A stretch of DNA of 64,000 bases from Pseudomonadota bacterium. GTDB taxonomy: Bacteria; Desulfobacterota; Syntrophorhabdia; Syntrophorhabdales; Syntrophorhabdaceae. The notes beneath the pieces were generated by a model. That model was not told where the DNA came from. It was given only the letters and a program-made list of their open reading frames with translations, and made no database searches. Positions 15,723-25,845 of the stretch are shown in pieces. The DNA lies in NCBI GenBank assembly GCA_026388255.1, contig JAPLKC010000042.1, positions 1-64,000 of the forward strand, given 5' to 3'. Every line of letters starts with the position of its first letter. Position 1 is the stretch's first letter. A program made the position numbers and the translations under genes.

Positions 15723-17174
15723 TTATGACGCAGGAAGGTTTTGGGCCGGGCCGTTCCGGTTATCCTTCTTTTTTCCTGAAAGCAACGGAAGGATAGCCGC
15801 TATGAGGCATAGAGCACCGGCGGCGATGAGACTGTAGAAGAAGCCTGAGGATAATTTATCCGGGGGCAATAAGGCCAGATTATTGCCTGCAACAGCACCA
15901 TGGTCAAGAATAGCCCGTGAAAAAACCATCTCAAACATACATACGCCCACTGCCATGCCGAGGCGCATCATCATGCGAAGAATGCCGGCAACCATGCCTT
16001 CTTTGCCTTTCGGCGCAGAGTCCATGACAGAGGTATTGTTTGCTGTGCCGAATGTTGCCATGGCAAAGCCGTTACAAGCAAAAAAGATGCAAACCGGAAT
16101 AAGGCTTGAAGCTGTAAAAAAAGCAGAAAAGCCGAAGATGGCAAAGGCAGCAAAAAACATTGCTACAGAACATAATATCCTCGGTTTTACTATGTTCAGC
16201 AATTTGCCGACAACAGGCCCGGTAACCATGTATACAAGAGAATAGAGTATAAAAACCATCCCCGTTTTCTGTGGAGACAGGCCCTGGAAAGCCTGTAAAT
16301 AAAAAGGCATGAGGAAGTTGTTGCCTGCCAGAAATGCATAGGCCAGCGCGCATGAGACATTTTCCGCAACAAATGTGCGATTTCTGAAGAGAGTAATATC
16401 CACAAGAGGGCTGAGATGCCTTCTTTCCCATTTTATAAAAAGGAAAATGCTCATGATCGATATTGCCAGACAGGTAAGAATGACAGGGGATGTCCAGCCC
16501 TTCACGCCAATTGAGCTTAAGGCATAGAAAAAGTTGATTGTAGCAACGAAAGAAAAAAAGGCGCCAAAGGTATCAAAACCTTCCGAAGGCTTTCCGGATT
16601 CCCGTACGTTATCTCCGGGCAACATCTTGTTTGCAATGTAGATTGCGAGGGCGCCAATGGGTATGTTGATTAAGAATGCCCAGCGCCACGAACAATATCC
16701 GGTGATTATACCGCCCAGCGGCGCCCCGAGAATCATGCCGATGGCTGCTGTTGTTGAAAGGATGCCAAAGGCATAACCCCGTTTATTTTCAGGAAGATAT
16801 TTGGTAACCATTGCCGGCGGCATGGAATAGAGTACCGATGCCCCCAATCCCTGGAGGGCACGGCTTAAAACCAGAACAAATAATGAAGATGCAAGACCGC
16901 AGGCAAGAGACCCTATTGAAAACATCAAAAAACCGAACAAAAACACCCGCTTCGTTCCAAACTTGTCGCCAAGTTTACCGAAAAGAAGCAGAAAAGAGGT
17001 AATAGTAAGCTGATAAGAAAGGAGCACCCAGGACACATCGCCGGTTGTTGCCTGAAAATCATTGGCAATGGCGACCAATGCGACATTTACAATATAATAA
17101 TCAAGATTGCCTATAAAAGTGGCAAAGGCAATGCTGTAAAGGATTAGCCTTTGTTTCTTCGGATCATCTGCCAT
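15723..17174 (-). CDS. DHA2-family MFS drug exporter
   Basis: A 483-residue proton-coupled efflux pump of the EmrB/QacA (DHA2) family with about fourteen membrane segments. Signs are the LDYYIVNVALVAIANDF start of TM1 (motif D), the motif-A loop GKLGDKFGTKRVF after TM2, RALQGLGAS (motif B) in TM4 and the motif-C-like stretch GMILGAPLGG in TM5. ATG 17174 is preferred over a TTG at 17195 because GAGAGGG sits at the right spacing. It diverges from the opine-dehydrogenase-like gene. No EmrA-type partner is next to it. Substrate unknown. Confidence 0.87.
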   Translation of the reverse strand: MADDPKKQRLILYSIAFATFIGNLDYYIVNVALVAIANDFQATTGDVSWVLLSYQLTITSFLLLFGKLGDKFGTKRVFLFGFLMFSIGSLACGLASSLFVLVLSRALQGLGASVLYSMPPAMVTKYLPENKRGYAFGILSTTAAIGMILGAPLGGIITGYCSWRWAFLINIPIGALAIYIANKMLPGDNVRESGKPSEGFDTFGAFFSFVATINFFYALSSIGVKGWTSPVILTCLAISIMSIFLFIKWERRHLSPLVDITLFRNRTFVAENVSCALAYAFLAGNNFLMPFYLQAFQGLSPQKTGMVFILYSLVYMVTGPVVGKLLNIVKPRILCSVAMFFAAFAIFGFSAFFTASSLIPVCIFFACNGFAMATFGTANNTSVMDSAPKGKEGMVAGILRMMMRLGMAVGVCMFEMVFSRAILDHGAVAGNNLALLPPDKLSSGFFYSLIAAGALCLIAAILPLLSGKKKDNRNGPAQNLPAS

Positions 17175-17450
17175 TTTCGCTGCCCTCTCAAACAATCAAT
17201 GCGCAAAAAATTAATGCGATAGATTTCTGCCGATCATACCGTACAAGATAAAGACTATCTTTTCATAACTTATTACAAATACATCCCTGAAGCCTATCGA
17301 TACGACCGAAATACAGGAGCGCAATATTTTTTAAATATATATTGACATCTATGTTAAAGCAATATTATTTATCAGGTAATTACATTGCATCAATCAATTA
17401 TAAAGGATGTCAGGAAACATAAAATAAACCGAGGAAGAGAGCGGAAAACC

Positions 17451-18557
17451 ATGAAAATTACTATTTTTGGAGCAGGACACGGGGGCCAGGCAATAGCAGG
17501 GGATCTGACATTGGCAGGGCATGAAATATGTTTGGCTGCGGTGGAGGAGCATTCTGCGAATCTGAAGCTTTTACAGGCCATCGGGGGTATTGTTGTAGAA
17601 GGCATGACATCTACCGGCGTTCCGACAGGATTTGCCAAACCGGCCATGCTTACCACCGACTGTGTTGAAGCCATCAAAGGGGCTCAGGTTATTATGATCG
17701 TGGTCCCGGCCTTTGCTCAGGAGCCTTATATGCGGCTTATTACGGAACATGGCGAAAAAGGACAGATCGTTGTTTTCAATCCCGGCAAGTTCGGCACCCT
17801 GGCGCTTGCGCAAATGCTGCGTCAGGCCCGCAGAACAGACGATTTCCTCATTGGCGAGACAAGCTCTCTTATCTTTGCTGCCAGGACAAGGGGTTTAGGA
17901 CATGTAGACATCAAAGGAATAAAAAAGGAACTTCCTTTCTCGGCACTTCCGTCAGAACGTACTGCCGAAGCCTTGATGACCCTCATGGATATATACCCGC
18001 AGATGTCTCCCTCGCTAAGCGTTTTTCAGACGAGCATTGACGCCCCGGGCATTATCCTGCATCCGATCAGCACAATATTTAATATGAGCCGTATCGAACA
18101 GATGGGGCCGTATCGCAGTTCTCATTATGATATAACTCCTTCCATTGCACGCATCATGGAGGCAGTAGATGAGGAACGCATGTCAGTTGCCCGGCAAATC
18201 TGCTATGAGACCTTTTCCTTTAAGGATACCATGTCAATGCTTTACAGAGTCAAAGGGGAAAAGGCCTATGATGTAATGTATCAGATCAGCGCCCACAACG
18301 TGCTTATGGCTCCCGAGAATCTTCAGGTCAGGTATATTACAGAGGATGTGCCCTTCGGACTGGTAACGGTTGCAAGCATCGGAAAACTCCTTGGTATGCC
18401 TACCCCGAAGATAGATGCAATCGTAAATATTGCCTGCATGGCAAACGGGGTTGATTATTGGAAAGAAGGACGCACTGCCGATAAGCTCGGGTTGACAGGA
18501 ATGTCGATCAAAGAACTGGTTGACTATGCCATACATGGTACCCATTCCTTAAGCTAA
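17451..18557 (+). CDS. Opine/octopine dehydrogenase-family NAD(P) oxidoreductase
   Basis: A 368-residue two-domain dehydrogenase. The Rossmann motif IFGAGHGGQAIAGDLTLAGH lies at residues 4-23, and the C-terminal NAD/NADP octopine/nopaline dehydrogenase domain includes LHPISTIFNMSRIE and the HYDITPSIARIMEAVDEER helix. The family reductively joins an amino acid and a keto acid, or runs the reverse; some members act on other branched substrates, so the substrate is open. ATG 17451 begins the Rossmann strand and has AGGAAGAG upstream. The promoter region 17175-17450 is shared with the divergent exporter, which could move a related compound. Confidence 0.8.
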   Translation: MKITIFGAGHGGQAIAGDLTLAGHEICLAAVEEHSANLKLLQAIGGIVVEGMTSTGVPTGFAKPAMLTTDCVEAIKGAQVIMIVVPAFAQEPYMRLITEHGEKGQIVVFNPGKFGTLALAQMLRQARRTDDFLIGETSSLIFAARTRGLGHVDIKGIKKELPFSALPSERTAEALMTLMDIYPQMSPSLSVFQTSIDAPGIILHPISTIFNMSRIEQMGPYRSSHYDITPSIARIMEAVDEERMSVARQICYETFSFKDTMSMLYRVKGEKAYDVMYQISAHNVLMAPENLQVRYITEDVPFGLVTVASIGKLLGMPTPKIDAIVNIACMANGVDYWKEGRTADKLGLTGMSIKELVDYAIHGTHSLS

Positions 18558-19489
18558 ACCACTGTCTTTGCTGTTGTTGTAAGGGGCGTCCCACCTTCGC
18601 TGTCGCTACGGCGGACAGGCGTTAGCCTCTGTAATAGTATTGATTCAAGTTCGGCACATGAGATAAAAACAAAAACAGAGAAATAGACCCAGAAGAGAAA
18701 AATGATAGACACACCGTAGGCGCCGAAAAAAGCAGTAAATTTACCGAGATGCAGAATATAATATTTGAAAAAAGATTTCCCGAGATGCCAGAATAATGTT
18801 CCTATTGCGCCTGCAAGGATAACAATTCTCTTTGATTTCCTGACAGGGGTGAGAAAATAATATAGAAAATAAAACATGGCAAAGGTAAGCATCATGTCCA
18901 GAACCGAAAATATAAAAGCCACGGGCGCTTTTGAAAGAAAGACAGGGAGTACTCCCACAACCTTTGTACGGATAACGACGCTGAAAATGAAACTGAAAAA
19001 AAGCATTGCTTGGATAATGGAGAAGATAAAGGCAAAAAACAGCTCCTTTTCTTTTGCCCGTAAAAAACGTTCAGGATGTTTGCCGAATATTAATCGAAAG
19101 GAAGGCCTTATAACGGAAAAAAGCTTTGTTGTAAAGAAAAACAGGAAAATGAGTCCCAGGGGTCCTGAAAGCTTTTTTGTGACTGAGATTACGTTCAATT
19201 CTTTAATCACCTTTTTGACAATGATCGTATTGTATGGATCGGGCAGGATATTTCTGAGAAATTTTTCCACATGTATCCCGGGATTGCTTATATCAATTAC
19301 ATGACCAAGGATATAAATTGAAAGGAGCGTAAAGGGGATAAATGTGAGAAGGATGTAGAAAGAAATGGATGAGACAATGATATTTGCGTTGTCCCTCTGG
19401 TATTTCTTGAAAAGTTCTACAACAATATTCCATACAAGAAACAGATTTTGTTTTGTGAATTGCCCGAATTTTGTAAGGCTCATATCCAC
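18554..19489 (-). CDS. YihY/BrkB-family membrane protein
   Basis: A 311-residue inner-membrane protein of the YihY (UPF0761) family with about six membrane segments. Typical features are the ISFYILLTFIPFTLLSIYIL first segment and the FFGAYGVSIIFLFWVYFSVF last ones. Despite the old RNase BN name, family members are now considered membrane proteins of unknown role. The last 24 residues (RLTPVRRSDSEGGTP...) are basic, low-complexity and encoded by GC-rich repeat-like DNA at 18575-18625, probably a 3' addition. The stop overlaps the convergent opine-dehydrogenase-like gene by four bases. Confidence 0.85.
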   Translation of the reverse strand: MDMSLTKFGQFTKQNLFLVWNIVVELFKKYQRDNANIIVSSISFYILLTFIPFTLLSIYILGHVIDISNPGIHVEKFLRNILPDPYNTIIVKKVIKELNVISVTKKLSGPLGLIFLFFFTTKLFSVIRPSFRLIFGKHPERFLRAKEKELFFAFIFSIIQAMLFFSFIFSVVIRTKVVGVLPVFLSKAPVAFIFSVLDMMLTFAMFYFLYYFLTPVRKSKRIVILAGAIGTLFWHLGKSFFKYYILHLGKFTAFFGAYGVSIIFLFWVYFSVFVFISCAELESILLQRLTPVRRSDSEGGTPLTTTAKTVV

Positions 19490-19495
19490 ATTATT

Positions 19496-19738
19496 TTAGT
19501 TGAGTATGTGGAAGCTTGCCTGAATTCTCTGCTTACATATCGGGCAGATCGGTTCTATCAGGGTGAATGTTTTTCCAAAAATATCAATATCCCTGAAAAA
19601 GACCCCGGGCGCATCATAAAGCGTTTTTTCATTATAGGCCTTACCGCAATAACAAACAGGGGTTTCCTGACGAATCGTCCTTCCGTGGAAGACCTCGTTT
19701 GCGTGAACATTAATTAAATGTCTTTCTTCGCCAGTCAT
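19496..19738 (-). CDS. Small cysteine-containing hypothetical protein
   Basis: An 80-residue protein with CYC near residue 29 and CPICKQR near residue 65, suggesting a zinc site. The last 15 residues form a predicted helix. It lies between the ABC permease gene and the YihY gene on the same strand, 6 bases before the latter, which supports co-transcription. No strong ribosome-binding site is visible. Function unknown. Confidence 0.5.
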   Translation of the reverse strand: MTGEERHLINVHANEVFHGRTIRQETPVCYCGKAYNEKTLYDAPGVFFRDIDIFGKTFTLIEPICPICKQRIQASFHILN

Positions 19739-19783
19739 GTAATAAATATAATGCTTGCCCGGAGATTTTGCAATTGTTCTTTT

Positions 19784-20758
19784 TTATCCTATACGTATCC
19801 TCGGATCTGCAACTGCATACATGATGTCGGCAATGAGGTTGCCCAGCAAAGTCAGGAATGCGCCTATCACAAGAATCCCCATAATCGTAGGATAGTCCCT
19901 TGACATAACACTCATATAGAACAACTGTCCCATACCGGGGATAGAAAAGATGCTCTCAAAAATAACGCTGCCTCCGATCAGCCCCGGAACCGAGAGCCCC
20001 AGAATAGTTATGACAGGCAAAAGGGCATTTCTGAGTGCATGCTTTCTGAGGACCATGCTTTCCGGAAGCCCCTTGGCATATGCGGTTACAATATATTCCT
20101 GCCTCAACACTTCAAGGAGGCTGTTTTTCATATATCGCGAAATGCCGGCAAGTCCGCCGAAGGCAGATATGCATATAGGCAGGGCTAAGTGTTTTGTCAG
20201 ATCAAAAACTTTACCGATAGGCGAGAATTCTTCATAATTGAAGGATTTCAGGCCTGATATGGGCAGCCAGTCGAGGTACACGCCAAAAAATATCATTAAA
20301 AGGAGGGCAATCCAGAAAGTAGGGGCAGCATATCCTGCAAACACGAAGGCGGTTAAACCCTTGTCAAGGATGCTGTCCTTGTAGCGTGCACAGTAGATGC
20401 CGATAGGGATGCCGATAAGAAAGATTAATGACATAGATAGGAGGTTTATCGAGATTGTGACAGGTATCCTCTCTTTAATCTTGTCTATTACCGGTCTGCG
20501 GTCCTGCGAAAACGATATGCCGAAATCCAGCTTTACAAATCTCTTTACCCACATATAATACTGAATGTGCAGCGGTTTATCCAACCCGTAAAGGGTTCTG
20601 ATCCTTTCCCTCACCTCTTTTGTAACCTTCGGGTTCATTTCCCCGCCCATTACGTCCGGTTCGCCGGGTGTAAGGTGTATAATAACAAATGAAATCAGGG
20701 TAATCCCGAATATCATTGGTATCATAAAGAAGCATCTCTTAAGGAGATAGCGCAGCAT
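19784..20758 (-). CDS. Peptide/nickel-type ABC permease (DppB family)
   Basis: A 324-residue inner-membrane permease with six hydrophobic segments. The N-terminus ([20 protein letters not shown], then IIHLTPGEP) is the DppB/OppB hallmark. The cytoplasmic EAA-type loop is [20 protein letters not shown] (about residues 220-239) and contacts the ATPase. The gene overlaps the upstream binding-protein gene by 20 bases. The usual DppC-type second permease and the two ATPases are not downstream here. Confidence 0.92.
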   Translation of the reverse strand: MLRYLLKRCFFMIPMIFGITLISFVIIHLTPGEPDVMGGEMNPKVTKEVRERIRTLYGLDKPLHIQYYMWVKRFVKLDFGISFSQDRRPVIDKIKERIPVTISINLLSMSLIFLIGIPIGIYCARYKDSILDKGLTAFVFAGYAAPTFWIALLLMIFFGVYLDWLPISGLKSFNYEEFSPIGKVFDLTKHLALPICISAFGGLAGISRYMKNSLLEVLRQEYIVTAYAKGLPESMVLRKHALRNALLPVITILGLSVPGLIGGSVIFESIFSIPGMGQLFYMSVMSRDYPTIMGILVIGAFLTLLGNLIADIMYAVADPRIRIG

Positions 20759-22373
20759 TTATCTTGTGCCTCCTCTGTCCCTCCGGTACATACCATTTCT
20801 CAAAGTTGTGCATCAGGCCTGCCGGCGCCGGTTCAATACCCTTGAACCTCCTGTGAACAGCAACATTTGCATAGGGGATGAAAAGAAATGTATAGGGCTG
20901 CTCCTCAGCAAGTATCTCTTGAATACGGAAATAATACTTTTTCCTCTCCTCCTTGTTAAGAGTATGCCGCGCCTTCACAAGAAGCTCATCCACCTCTTTA
21001 TTTTCAAAAGATATAAAATTCAGCTCTTTTTTTCCTTGTTTTGATGAATGCCAGATATCGAATATATCGGGGTCCCGGGGAATGGTCCAACCGAGTATCA
21101 CTGCTTCAAAATTTTTTTTGTCTATAAATTCGTTGATAAAGCTCGCCCACTCGATAACACGTATCCTAACCTTAATACCGATCTCGGAAAGCCTTTTCTG
21201 TATCAGTTCGGCGCACTGTATCCTCACCGTATTCCCCTGATTGACAAGGACAATAAATTCAAAGGTCGCCCCGTCTTTTTCAAGTATGCCGTCGGACCCT
21301 TTCTTAAAGCCTGCCTCATGCAGGAGGGCAAGGGCCTTTTCTGTATTATACTCATATTTTCTTACATTTCCGTTATAGGACCACATATCCGGTTTAAAAG
21401 GCCCTGTTGACTCGACGCCCTGACCGAGGAGCACGCCGTCAATGATCTCCTGTTTGTTAATAGCATAGCTTATTGCCTGCCTTACCCCTTTATCTTTAAA
21501 AAATTTGTGTTTCAGGTTGTAGCCAAGGTAAACATAACTGAAGGAAAGATATTTGAATTTATTAAATTCCCTTTTAAACTTCGGATAGTCCGTCTGCCTG
21601 ACAGATTGCAGTGGGGTCAAACCCATCATATCTATGCCGTATTGCTTAAGTTCAAGAAACATAGTGGCGCTGTCAGGGATAATCCTCATAATGTATCTGT
21701 CTATGTAAGGCCTGCCTTCAAAATAATTGTTGTTGGCAGATAAGAGCACCCTGTCCCCGGCTATCCATTCTTTAAATATATACCGGCCTGTACCCACAGG
21801 CTTTCTCGTAAGCGGGGACGCTGTGATATCGCTGCTTTCCAGAAGGTGTGCCGGCAGTACAGATGTTCCCCAGCTCATCAGGGCAGGGGCAAAAGGCTTG
21901 CTGTATGTGGCCCTGAAGGTGTAATCATCGATAACCTTTGCCTCTCTGACGAGCTTAAAATCACCTGAATAGGCTGTGGGTGTCTTCGGGTCAATAATTA
22001 CCCTGTATGTGTACATAACGTCATGGGCGGTAAAAGGCTTGCCGTCATGCCACTTTACATCTTTTTTTAAGTGGAATGTAATGGAAAGATTATCTTTAGA
22101 AATATCCCAGGATTTGGCAAGATCGCCGATGATATTAAGGTTTTTATCATATTTAACAAGTCCGTTATAGATATAAGATGAGACCTCATGGGATGCGCTG
22201 TCTGATGATAAGATCGGGATCAGGTTGGAGGGCTCACCGATAGAGCCGGTGATAATCGTATCGCCGTATCCCGGTTTTCCGGGGTCATTAAATAAGGCGT
22301 CATCTTTTTTTTGCGAGCATGAAAGAAACAAAAAAATACACAGGATCAGGATTATATTCTTTTTGACGGACAT
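20739..22373 (-). CDS. ABC substrate-binding lipoprotein, family 5 (peptide type)
   Basis: A 544-residue solute-binding protein. A lipoprotein signal ([15 protein letters not shown], lipobox LFLSC) puts the mature protein on the membrane facing the periplasm. Family 5 features include [34 protein letters not shown] and the hinge region [20 protein letters not shown], each seen as continuous conserved blocks. Ligands of this family are oligopeptides, nickel chelates or sugars; the ligand cannot be read here. It overlaps the DppB-type gene and is divergent from the NagA-like gene. Confidence 0.9.
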   Translation of the reverse strand: MSVKKNIILILCIFLFLSCSQKKDDALFNDPGKPGYGDTIITGSIGEPSNLIPILSSDSASHEVSSYIYNGLVKYDKNLNIIGDLAKSWDISKDNLSITFHLKKDVKWHDGKPFTAHDVMYTYRVIIDPKTPTAYSGDFKLVREAKVIDDYTFRATYSKPFAPALMSWGTSVLPAHLLESSDITASPLTRKPVGTGRYIFKEWIAGDRVLLSANNNYFEGRPYIDRYIMRIIPDSATMFLELKQYGIDMMGLTPLQSVRQTDYPKFKREFNKFKYLSFSYVYLGYNLKHKFFKDKGVRQAISYAINKQEIIDGVLLGQGVESTGPFKPDMWSYNGNVRKYEYNTEKALALLHEAGFKKGSDGILEKDGATFEFIVLVNQGNTVRIQCAELIQKRLSEIGIKVRIRVIEWASFINEFIDKKNFEAVILGWTIPRDPDIFDIWHSSKQGKKELNFISFENKEVDELLVKARHTLNKEERKKYYFRIQEILAEEQPYTFLFIPYANVAVHRRFKGIEPAPAGLMHNFEKWYVPEGQRRHKINAALSP

Positions 22374-22467
22374 TTTGGCTTGAGTTTATTTTAACAGAGG
22401 GGAATCTCAAAGTAAAGAAGGCTGGACATAAATTCATTTTCAGGTAAAATCTATAGTGATACCATTT

Positions 22468-23415
22468 ATGAAAATTATTGATATTCATACGCACGGAATA
22501 GGCGGTTACGATACAAAGACGACCATTGTGGAGCATATTCTAAAGATTGCAGAAATCCATGGCAGTCATGGTGTTTCAAAAATCCTGCCCGCAATTTATC
22601 CTGCTTCAATAGAGGAAATGCGCGCGCATACGATGACAGTAAAAAAGGCAATGGCTTTTCAAGATTCAAGGCCCGAAGTCCAGAGCACAAAGTTGGATAA
22701 TTCAACATTCAACATTCAACATTCAACATTCGGAGCGGATTCATATGAAGAAGCGAAGATAAATGGGGTTCACCTTGAAGGGCCTTTTCTCAACCCATCA
22801 CAATGCGGTACCCTGAATCCGTTATTGTTTTTAGATCCCACCCCGGATAACCTGAAAAGGCTTACAGAAGGATTTGAGGATATTATAAAAATTATTACCA
22901 TAGCGCCTGAATTGAATGGATCAACTAAGCTCATCAAGGCAATAGCCGACATGGGGATTATAGTCAGCATGGGACACTCCAATGCAACATATGAGGAAGC
23001 CCAAGCCGGTTTTCATGCAGGGGCAAGGGGTATTACGCATATCTTTAATGCAATGCGCGGTTTTCACCATAGAGAAACGGGCATTGCAGGTTTTGGACTT
23101 ACAAACCCCCATGTTTATATCGAGGTGATTGCAGACCCTTACCATCTCCACCAGGATACGATAAAACTGATTTTTACAGTAAAAAACCCTGAAAAGATTA
23201 TTATTATCTCAGATTCTGTAAAGGATACACTCAAAACTCAAAACTCAAAATTCGACAATGAATTCCAGAGTATAACAGATACCCACGGAAAGCTCAGGGG
23301 TGGCTCGACGACTATTATTGAGTCTGCAAGAAGACTTGTTGACATGAGTTACGAAGAAAACATTATCTCAAATTGTATCTCAAGAAACCCTGAGATGTAT
23401 CTCAATGGACGATGA
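22468..23415 (+). CDS. N-acetylglucosamine-6-phosphate deacetylase-like amidohydrolase
   Basis: A 315-residue metal-dependent amidohydrolase of the NagA family, expected to deacetylate GlcNAc-6-phosphate for amino-sugar or cell-wall recycling. Visible motifs: HTHG at the N-terminus, HLEGPF in the middle, GHSNAT (metal histidine), GITHIFNAMRGFHHRE, and ISDS with the catalytic aspartate. It is shorter than the usual 380 residues because the N-terminal beta-sandwich strands before HTHG are missing. ATG 22468 is preferred over GTG 22456. Two seven-base repeat arrays sit inside the gene, encoding NSTFNIQHST and KTQNSK. No sugar kinase or NagB gene is near. Confidence 0.8.
   Translation: MKIIDIHTHGIGGYDTKTTIVEHILKIAEIHGSHGVSKILPAIYPASIEEMRAHTMTVKKAMAFQDSRPEVQSTKLDNSTFNIQHSTFGADSYEEAKINGVHLEGPFLNPSQCGTLNPLLFLDPTPDNLKRLTEGFEDIIKIITIAPELNGSTKLIKAIADMGIIVSMGHSNATYEEAQAGFHAGARGITHIFNAMRGFHHRETGIAGFGLTNPHVYIEVIADPYHLHQDTIKLIFTVKNPEKIIIISDSVKDTLKTQNSKFDNEFQSITDTHGKLRGGSTTIIESARRLVDMSYEENIISNCISRNPEMYLNGR
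22700..22731. repeat. ATTCAAC x4 array inside the nagA-like gene
   Basis: Four exact copies of ATTCAAC followed by ATTC. It encodes a poorly conserved insert between the TIM-barrel start and the HLEGPF motif. Because the unit is seven bases, gain or loss of one unit would shift the frame. Confidence 0.9.
23230..23250. repeat. CTCAAAA x3 array inside the nagA-like gene
   Basis: Three exact copies of CTCAAAA just after the ISDS motif. It encodes TLKTQNSK and has the same seven-base period as the array 500 bases upstream, with a different unit. Confidence 0.85.
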
Positions 23416-23440
23416 ACAAGCGCTTATTCTTCGTCCATTG
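23403..23440. terminator. Bidirectional hairpin between nagA-like and cheW
   Basis: CAATGGACGATGAA and TTCTTCGTCCATTG are 14-base arms with one mismatch around a ten-base loop. It covers the nagA-like stop codon and ends 5 bases before the convergent cheW stop, so it can end transcription from both sides. T-runs are weak. Confidence 0.6.
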
Positions 23441-23444
23441 GTTC

Positions 23445-23951
23445 TTATTCATTTTCTGCTATCTTTATATCCATATCCTGGGTAACAGCATTCAGTTCTT
23501 CTGCATTAAAGACCTTGTCAGTGTCAAGGATAATGATGAAACGGTCATCCCTCTTTCCCATGCCTTTAATGAATTCGTTCTTTAATCGGATACCTAACCG
23601 GGGCGCAGGCTCTATCTGATCCGGATTTAATTCGAATACCTCCTGGACTGAGTCCACGAGGGAGCCGACGATGGCAGTTTCGTTCTCAAACAAAACTTCT
23701 ACAACGATGATACAGGTATTGACCTTTTTCTCTGTCTGAGTCATGCCAAATTTTAATCTCATATCTAATACGGGTACCACGCTCCCCCTCAGATTTATGA
23801 CACCCCTCATATATTCCGGGGTCCCGGGCACTTTTGTAACAGTGCTGAATTCCAGTATCTCCCTCACATGGGAGACATCTATTCCAAAGATTTCCTCTCC
23901 AAGCTGGAAAGTCAAGTATTGTCTTGTATCAATAATTGATAAAACGCTCAT
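23445..23951 (-). CDS. cheW: Chemotaxis coupling protein CheW
   Basis: A 168-residue CheW adaptor linking receptors to CheA. Family features are QYLTFQLGEEIFGIDVSHVREIL at the start (two segments), the central VINLRGSVVPVLDMRLKFGM, and a DRFIIILDTDKVF end. The length is typical of CheW with a short acidic tail. It is the last gene of the minus-strand chemotaxis run and lies 91 bases after the receptor gene. Confidence 0.95.
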   Translation of the reverse strand: MSVLSIIDTRQYLTFQLGEEIFGIDVSHVREILEFSTVTKVPGTPEYMRGVINLRGSVVPVLDMRLKFGMTQTEKKVNTCIIVVEVLFENETAIVGSLVDSVQEVFELNPDQIEPAPRLGIRLKNEFIKGMGKRDDRFIIILDTDKVFNAEELNAVTQDMDIKIAENE

Positions 23952-24042
23952 AAGTCAACCTCCTTTTTATAGACACGGGCCAGTTATCGGAATTCAGGGA
24001 CCTTGCCGGCGCCTGACCACAGAACCCTGGCCCTTGCCATTA

Positions 24043-25773
24043 TCAGAACCTCTCAAATTCCTCGTCAAGCTTATCATGGACATTGTCGAGGTCAAGGGCG
24101 ACGCCGGATGGTTTGCCGTTGCCATTACTGTTTCTATTTTTTGCCATATGTACGGACCCATGATTGCTCAGGGCCGGTGCTTTATGTTGTTTTTTAATTG
24201 TTCTTATTCCTCCGCCCCCCTTCTCTTCTGCTACGAGTCTTGCTGCAGTTCTCTTCAAGCCGGTTTCTTCTACCCTGAAGAAGGCTATGGTGTCCTGTAA
24301 TTGCTCTGCCTGGCTTGAAAGTTCCTCTGATGTGGATGCCATCTCTTCAGTAACAGAGGCATTCTGTTGTATTACCTGATCGAGCTGCTGGATTGCCTTA
24401 TTTATCTGTTCCGACCCGATGGTCTGTTCATTGCTTGCAGCATTGATCTCGCTGACAAGTTCTGCTGTCTTTTGTATGTCAGGGACGATTTTCCCGAGCA
24501 TGATACCGGCCTTTTCTGCAACCGCAACGCTTGATGTAGAGAGTTTGCTTATTTCTCCTGCTGCTGTCTGACTTCTCTCTGCAAGCTTCCTCACCTCAGT
24601 TGCAACTACCGCAAACCCTTTCCCGTGTTCACCTGCCCTGGCAGCTTCTATTGCTGCGTTGAGGGCCAGGAGGTTTGTCTGCCTGGCGATCTCTTCGATG
24701 ATGTTGATCTTTGTGGCGATCTCCTTCATGGCAGAAACAGTCTCTGTAACAGCATTACCGCCATCCTTTGCATCCTGGGCTGCTTTTACGGCTATTTTTT
24801 CCGTCTGCTGGGCATTATCTGCATTCTGTCTGATATTGGATGCCATCTCCTCCATGGAGGAAGAAATCTCTTCTGCAGAGGCTGCCTGTTCTGAAGCGCC
24901 CTGTGACATTTGCTGGGAAGATGAACTCATCTGCTGACTCGCTGTCGCTACGTTTTCGGCAGAGTTTTTAACGTCGGCAACTATCAACTTTAATTTTTCA
25001 ACCATATTTTTCATTCCGTTTAACAACTGACCGGCTTCATCTGTTGAATCGGCTTCAACAATAATAGTCAGGTCTCCCTCGGCAAGTCCGTTTACGACTG
25101 TAACGGCCTTGTTTAACGCACGGGTGATAATCCTCGAAACAAAGAAGGCGATGCATAGTATGAGCGCTGCAATAATAATGGTGGCAATGATGATCTGCAT
25201 GCGCATCTTTGTGATTTCAGCGTTCACATCGTCCACATAGATGCCGCTGCCGATGACCCATCCCCACTGGTTGAAGAGTTTCACATAAGAAAGCTTTGGC
25301 GAAGGTTTGGTTTCATTGGGTTTTGGCCACATGTAATCAACAAACCCCTCACCTTTATCTTTCGCGACTTTGGCAAATTCTACAAATATGAATTTCCCGT
25401 TGGGATCTTTATCTCCTGACAGATCCTTGCCGTCCATTTCCGGTTTCATGGGATGCATTATCATGTTTGGACGAAGGTCGTTAATCCAGAAATATTCGTT
25501 TCCGTGGTAACGGAGGACTTTCACGGCTAAAAGAGCCCTTTTCTGGGCTTCATCAGTTTTCAGCTCTCCTGACTTGATCTTTGCCTCGTATGAGGCAATC
25601 GTAGCATAAGCCACATCCACCACGTTTTTCGTGGCATTCTTCTTCTCGTCCATCAGTTTTCTCTCCACGAGGGGCAGTAGATAAAACATGATGCCAGATA
25701 TTATTACCGCAATGGTAAATACCGAAATCCCCATCATTTTTGTTGAAATTTTCCAATTTTTAAACTTTTTCAT
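24043..25773 (-). CDS. Methyl-accepting chemotaxis protein with single Cache domain
   Basis: A 576-residue receptor. It has TM1 at residues 14-33, a periplasmic Cache_2-type sensor (about 35-185) with [19 protein letters not shown] and the later [15 protein letters not shown]2 at about 192-214, a HAMP domain, and a long coiled-coil signalling domain with the conserved hairpin tip [20 protein letters not shown]. Cache_2 sensors commonly bind small organic acids. It ends with a short linker and a FERF tail rather than a CheR-tethering pentapeptide. The gene lies between cheA and cheW. Confidence 0.95.
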   Translation of the reverse strand: MKKFKNWKISTKMMGISVFTIAVIISGIMFYLLPLVERKLMDEKKNATKNVVDVAYATIASYEAKIKSGELKTDEAQKRALLAVKVLRYHGNEYFWINDLRPNMIMHPMKPEMDGKDLSGDKDPNGKFIFVEFAKVAKDKGEGFVDYMWPKPNETKPSPKLSYVKLFNQWGWVIGSGIYVDDVNAEITKMRMQIIIATIIIAALILCIAFFVSRIITRALNKAVTVVNGLAEGDLTIIVEADSTDEAGQLLNGMKNMVEKLKLIVADVKNSAENVATASQQMSSSSQQMSQGASEQAASAEEISSSMEEMASNIRQNADNAQQTEKIAVKAAQDAKDGGNAVTETVSAMKEIATKINIIEEIARQTNLLALNAAIEAARAGEHGKGFAVVATEVRKLAERSQTAAGEISKLSTSSVAVAEKAGIMLGKIVPDIQKTAELVSEINAASNEQTIGSEQINKAIQQLDQVIQQNASVTEEMASTSEELSSQAEQLQDTIAFFRVEETGLKRTAARLVAEEKGGGGIRTIKKQHKAPALSNHGSVHMAKNRNSNGNGKPSGVALDLDNVHDKLDEEFERF

Positions 25774-25845
25774 GACTACCTCCTTTTATAGGACACATGG
25801 TTCCACGCTGTATAGCTTCTCTTCAGATAAAGAGTTAAAACAATA

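Noticed and set aside
22700-23250. CRISPR-like array
   Set aside because: Units are only seven bases without spacers; not a CRISPR.
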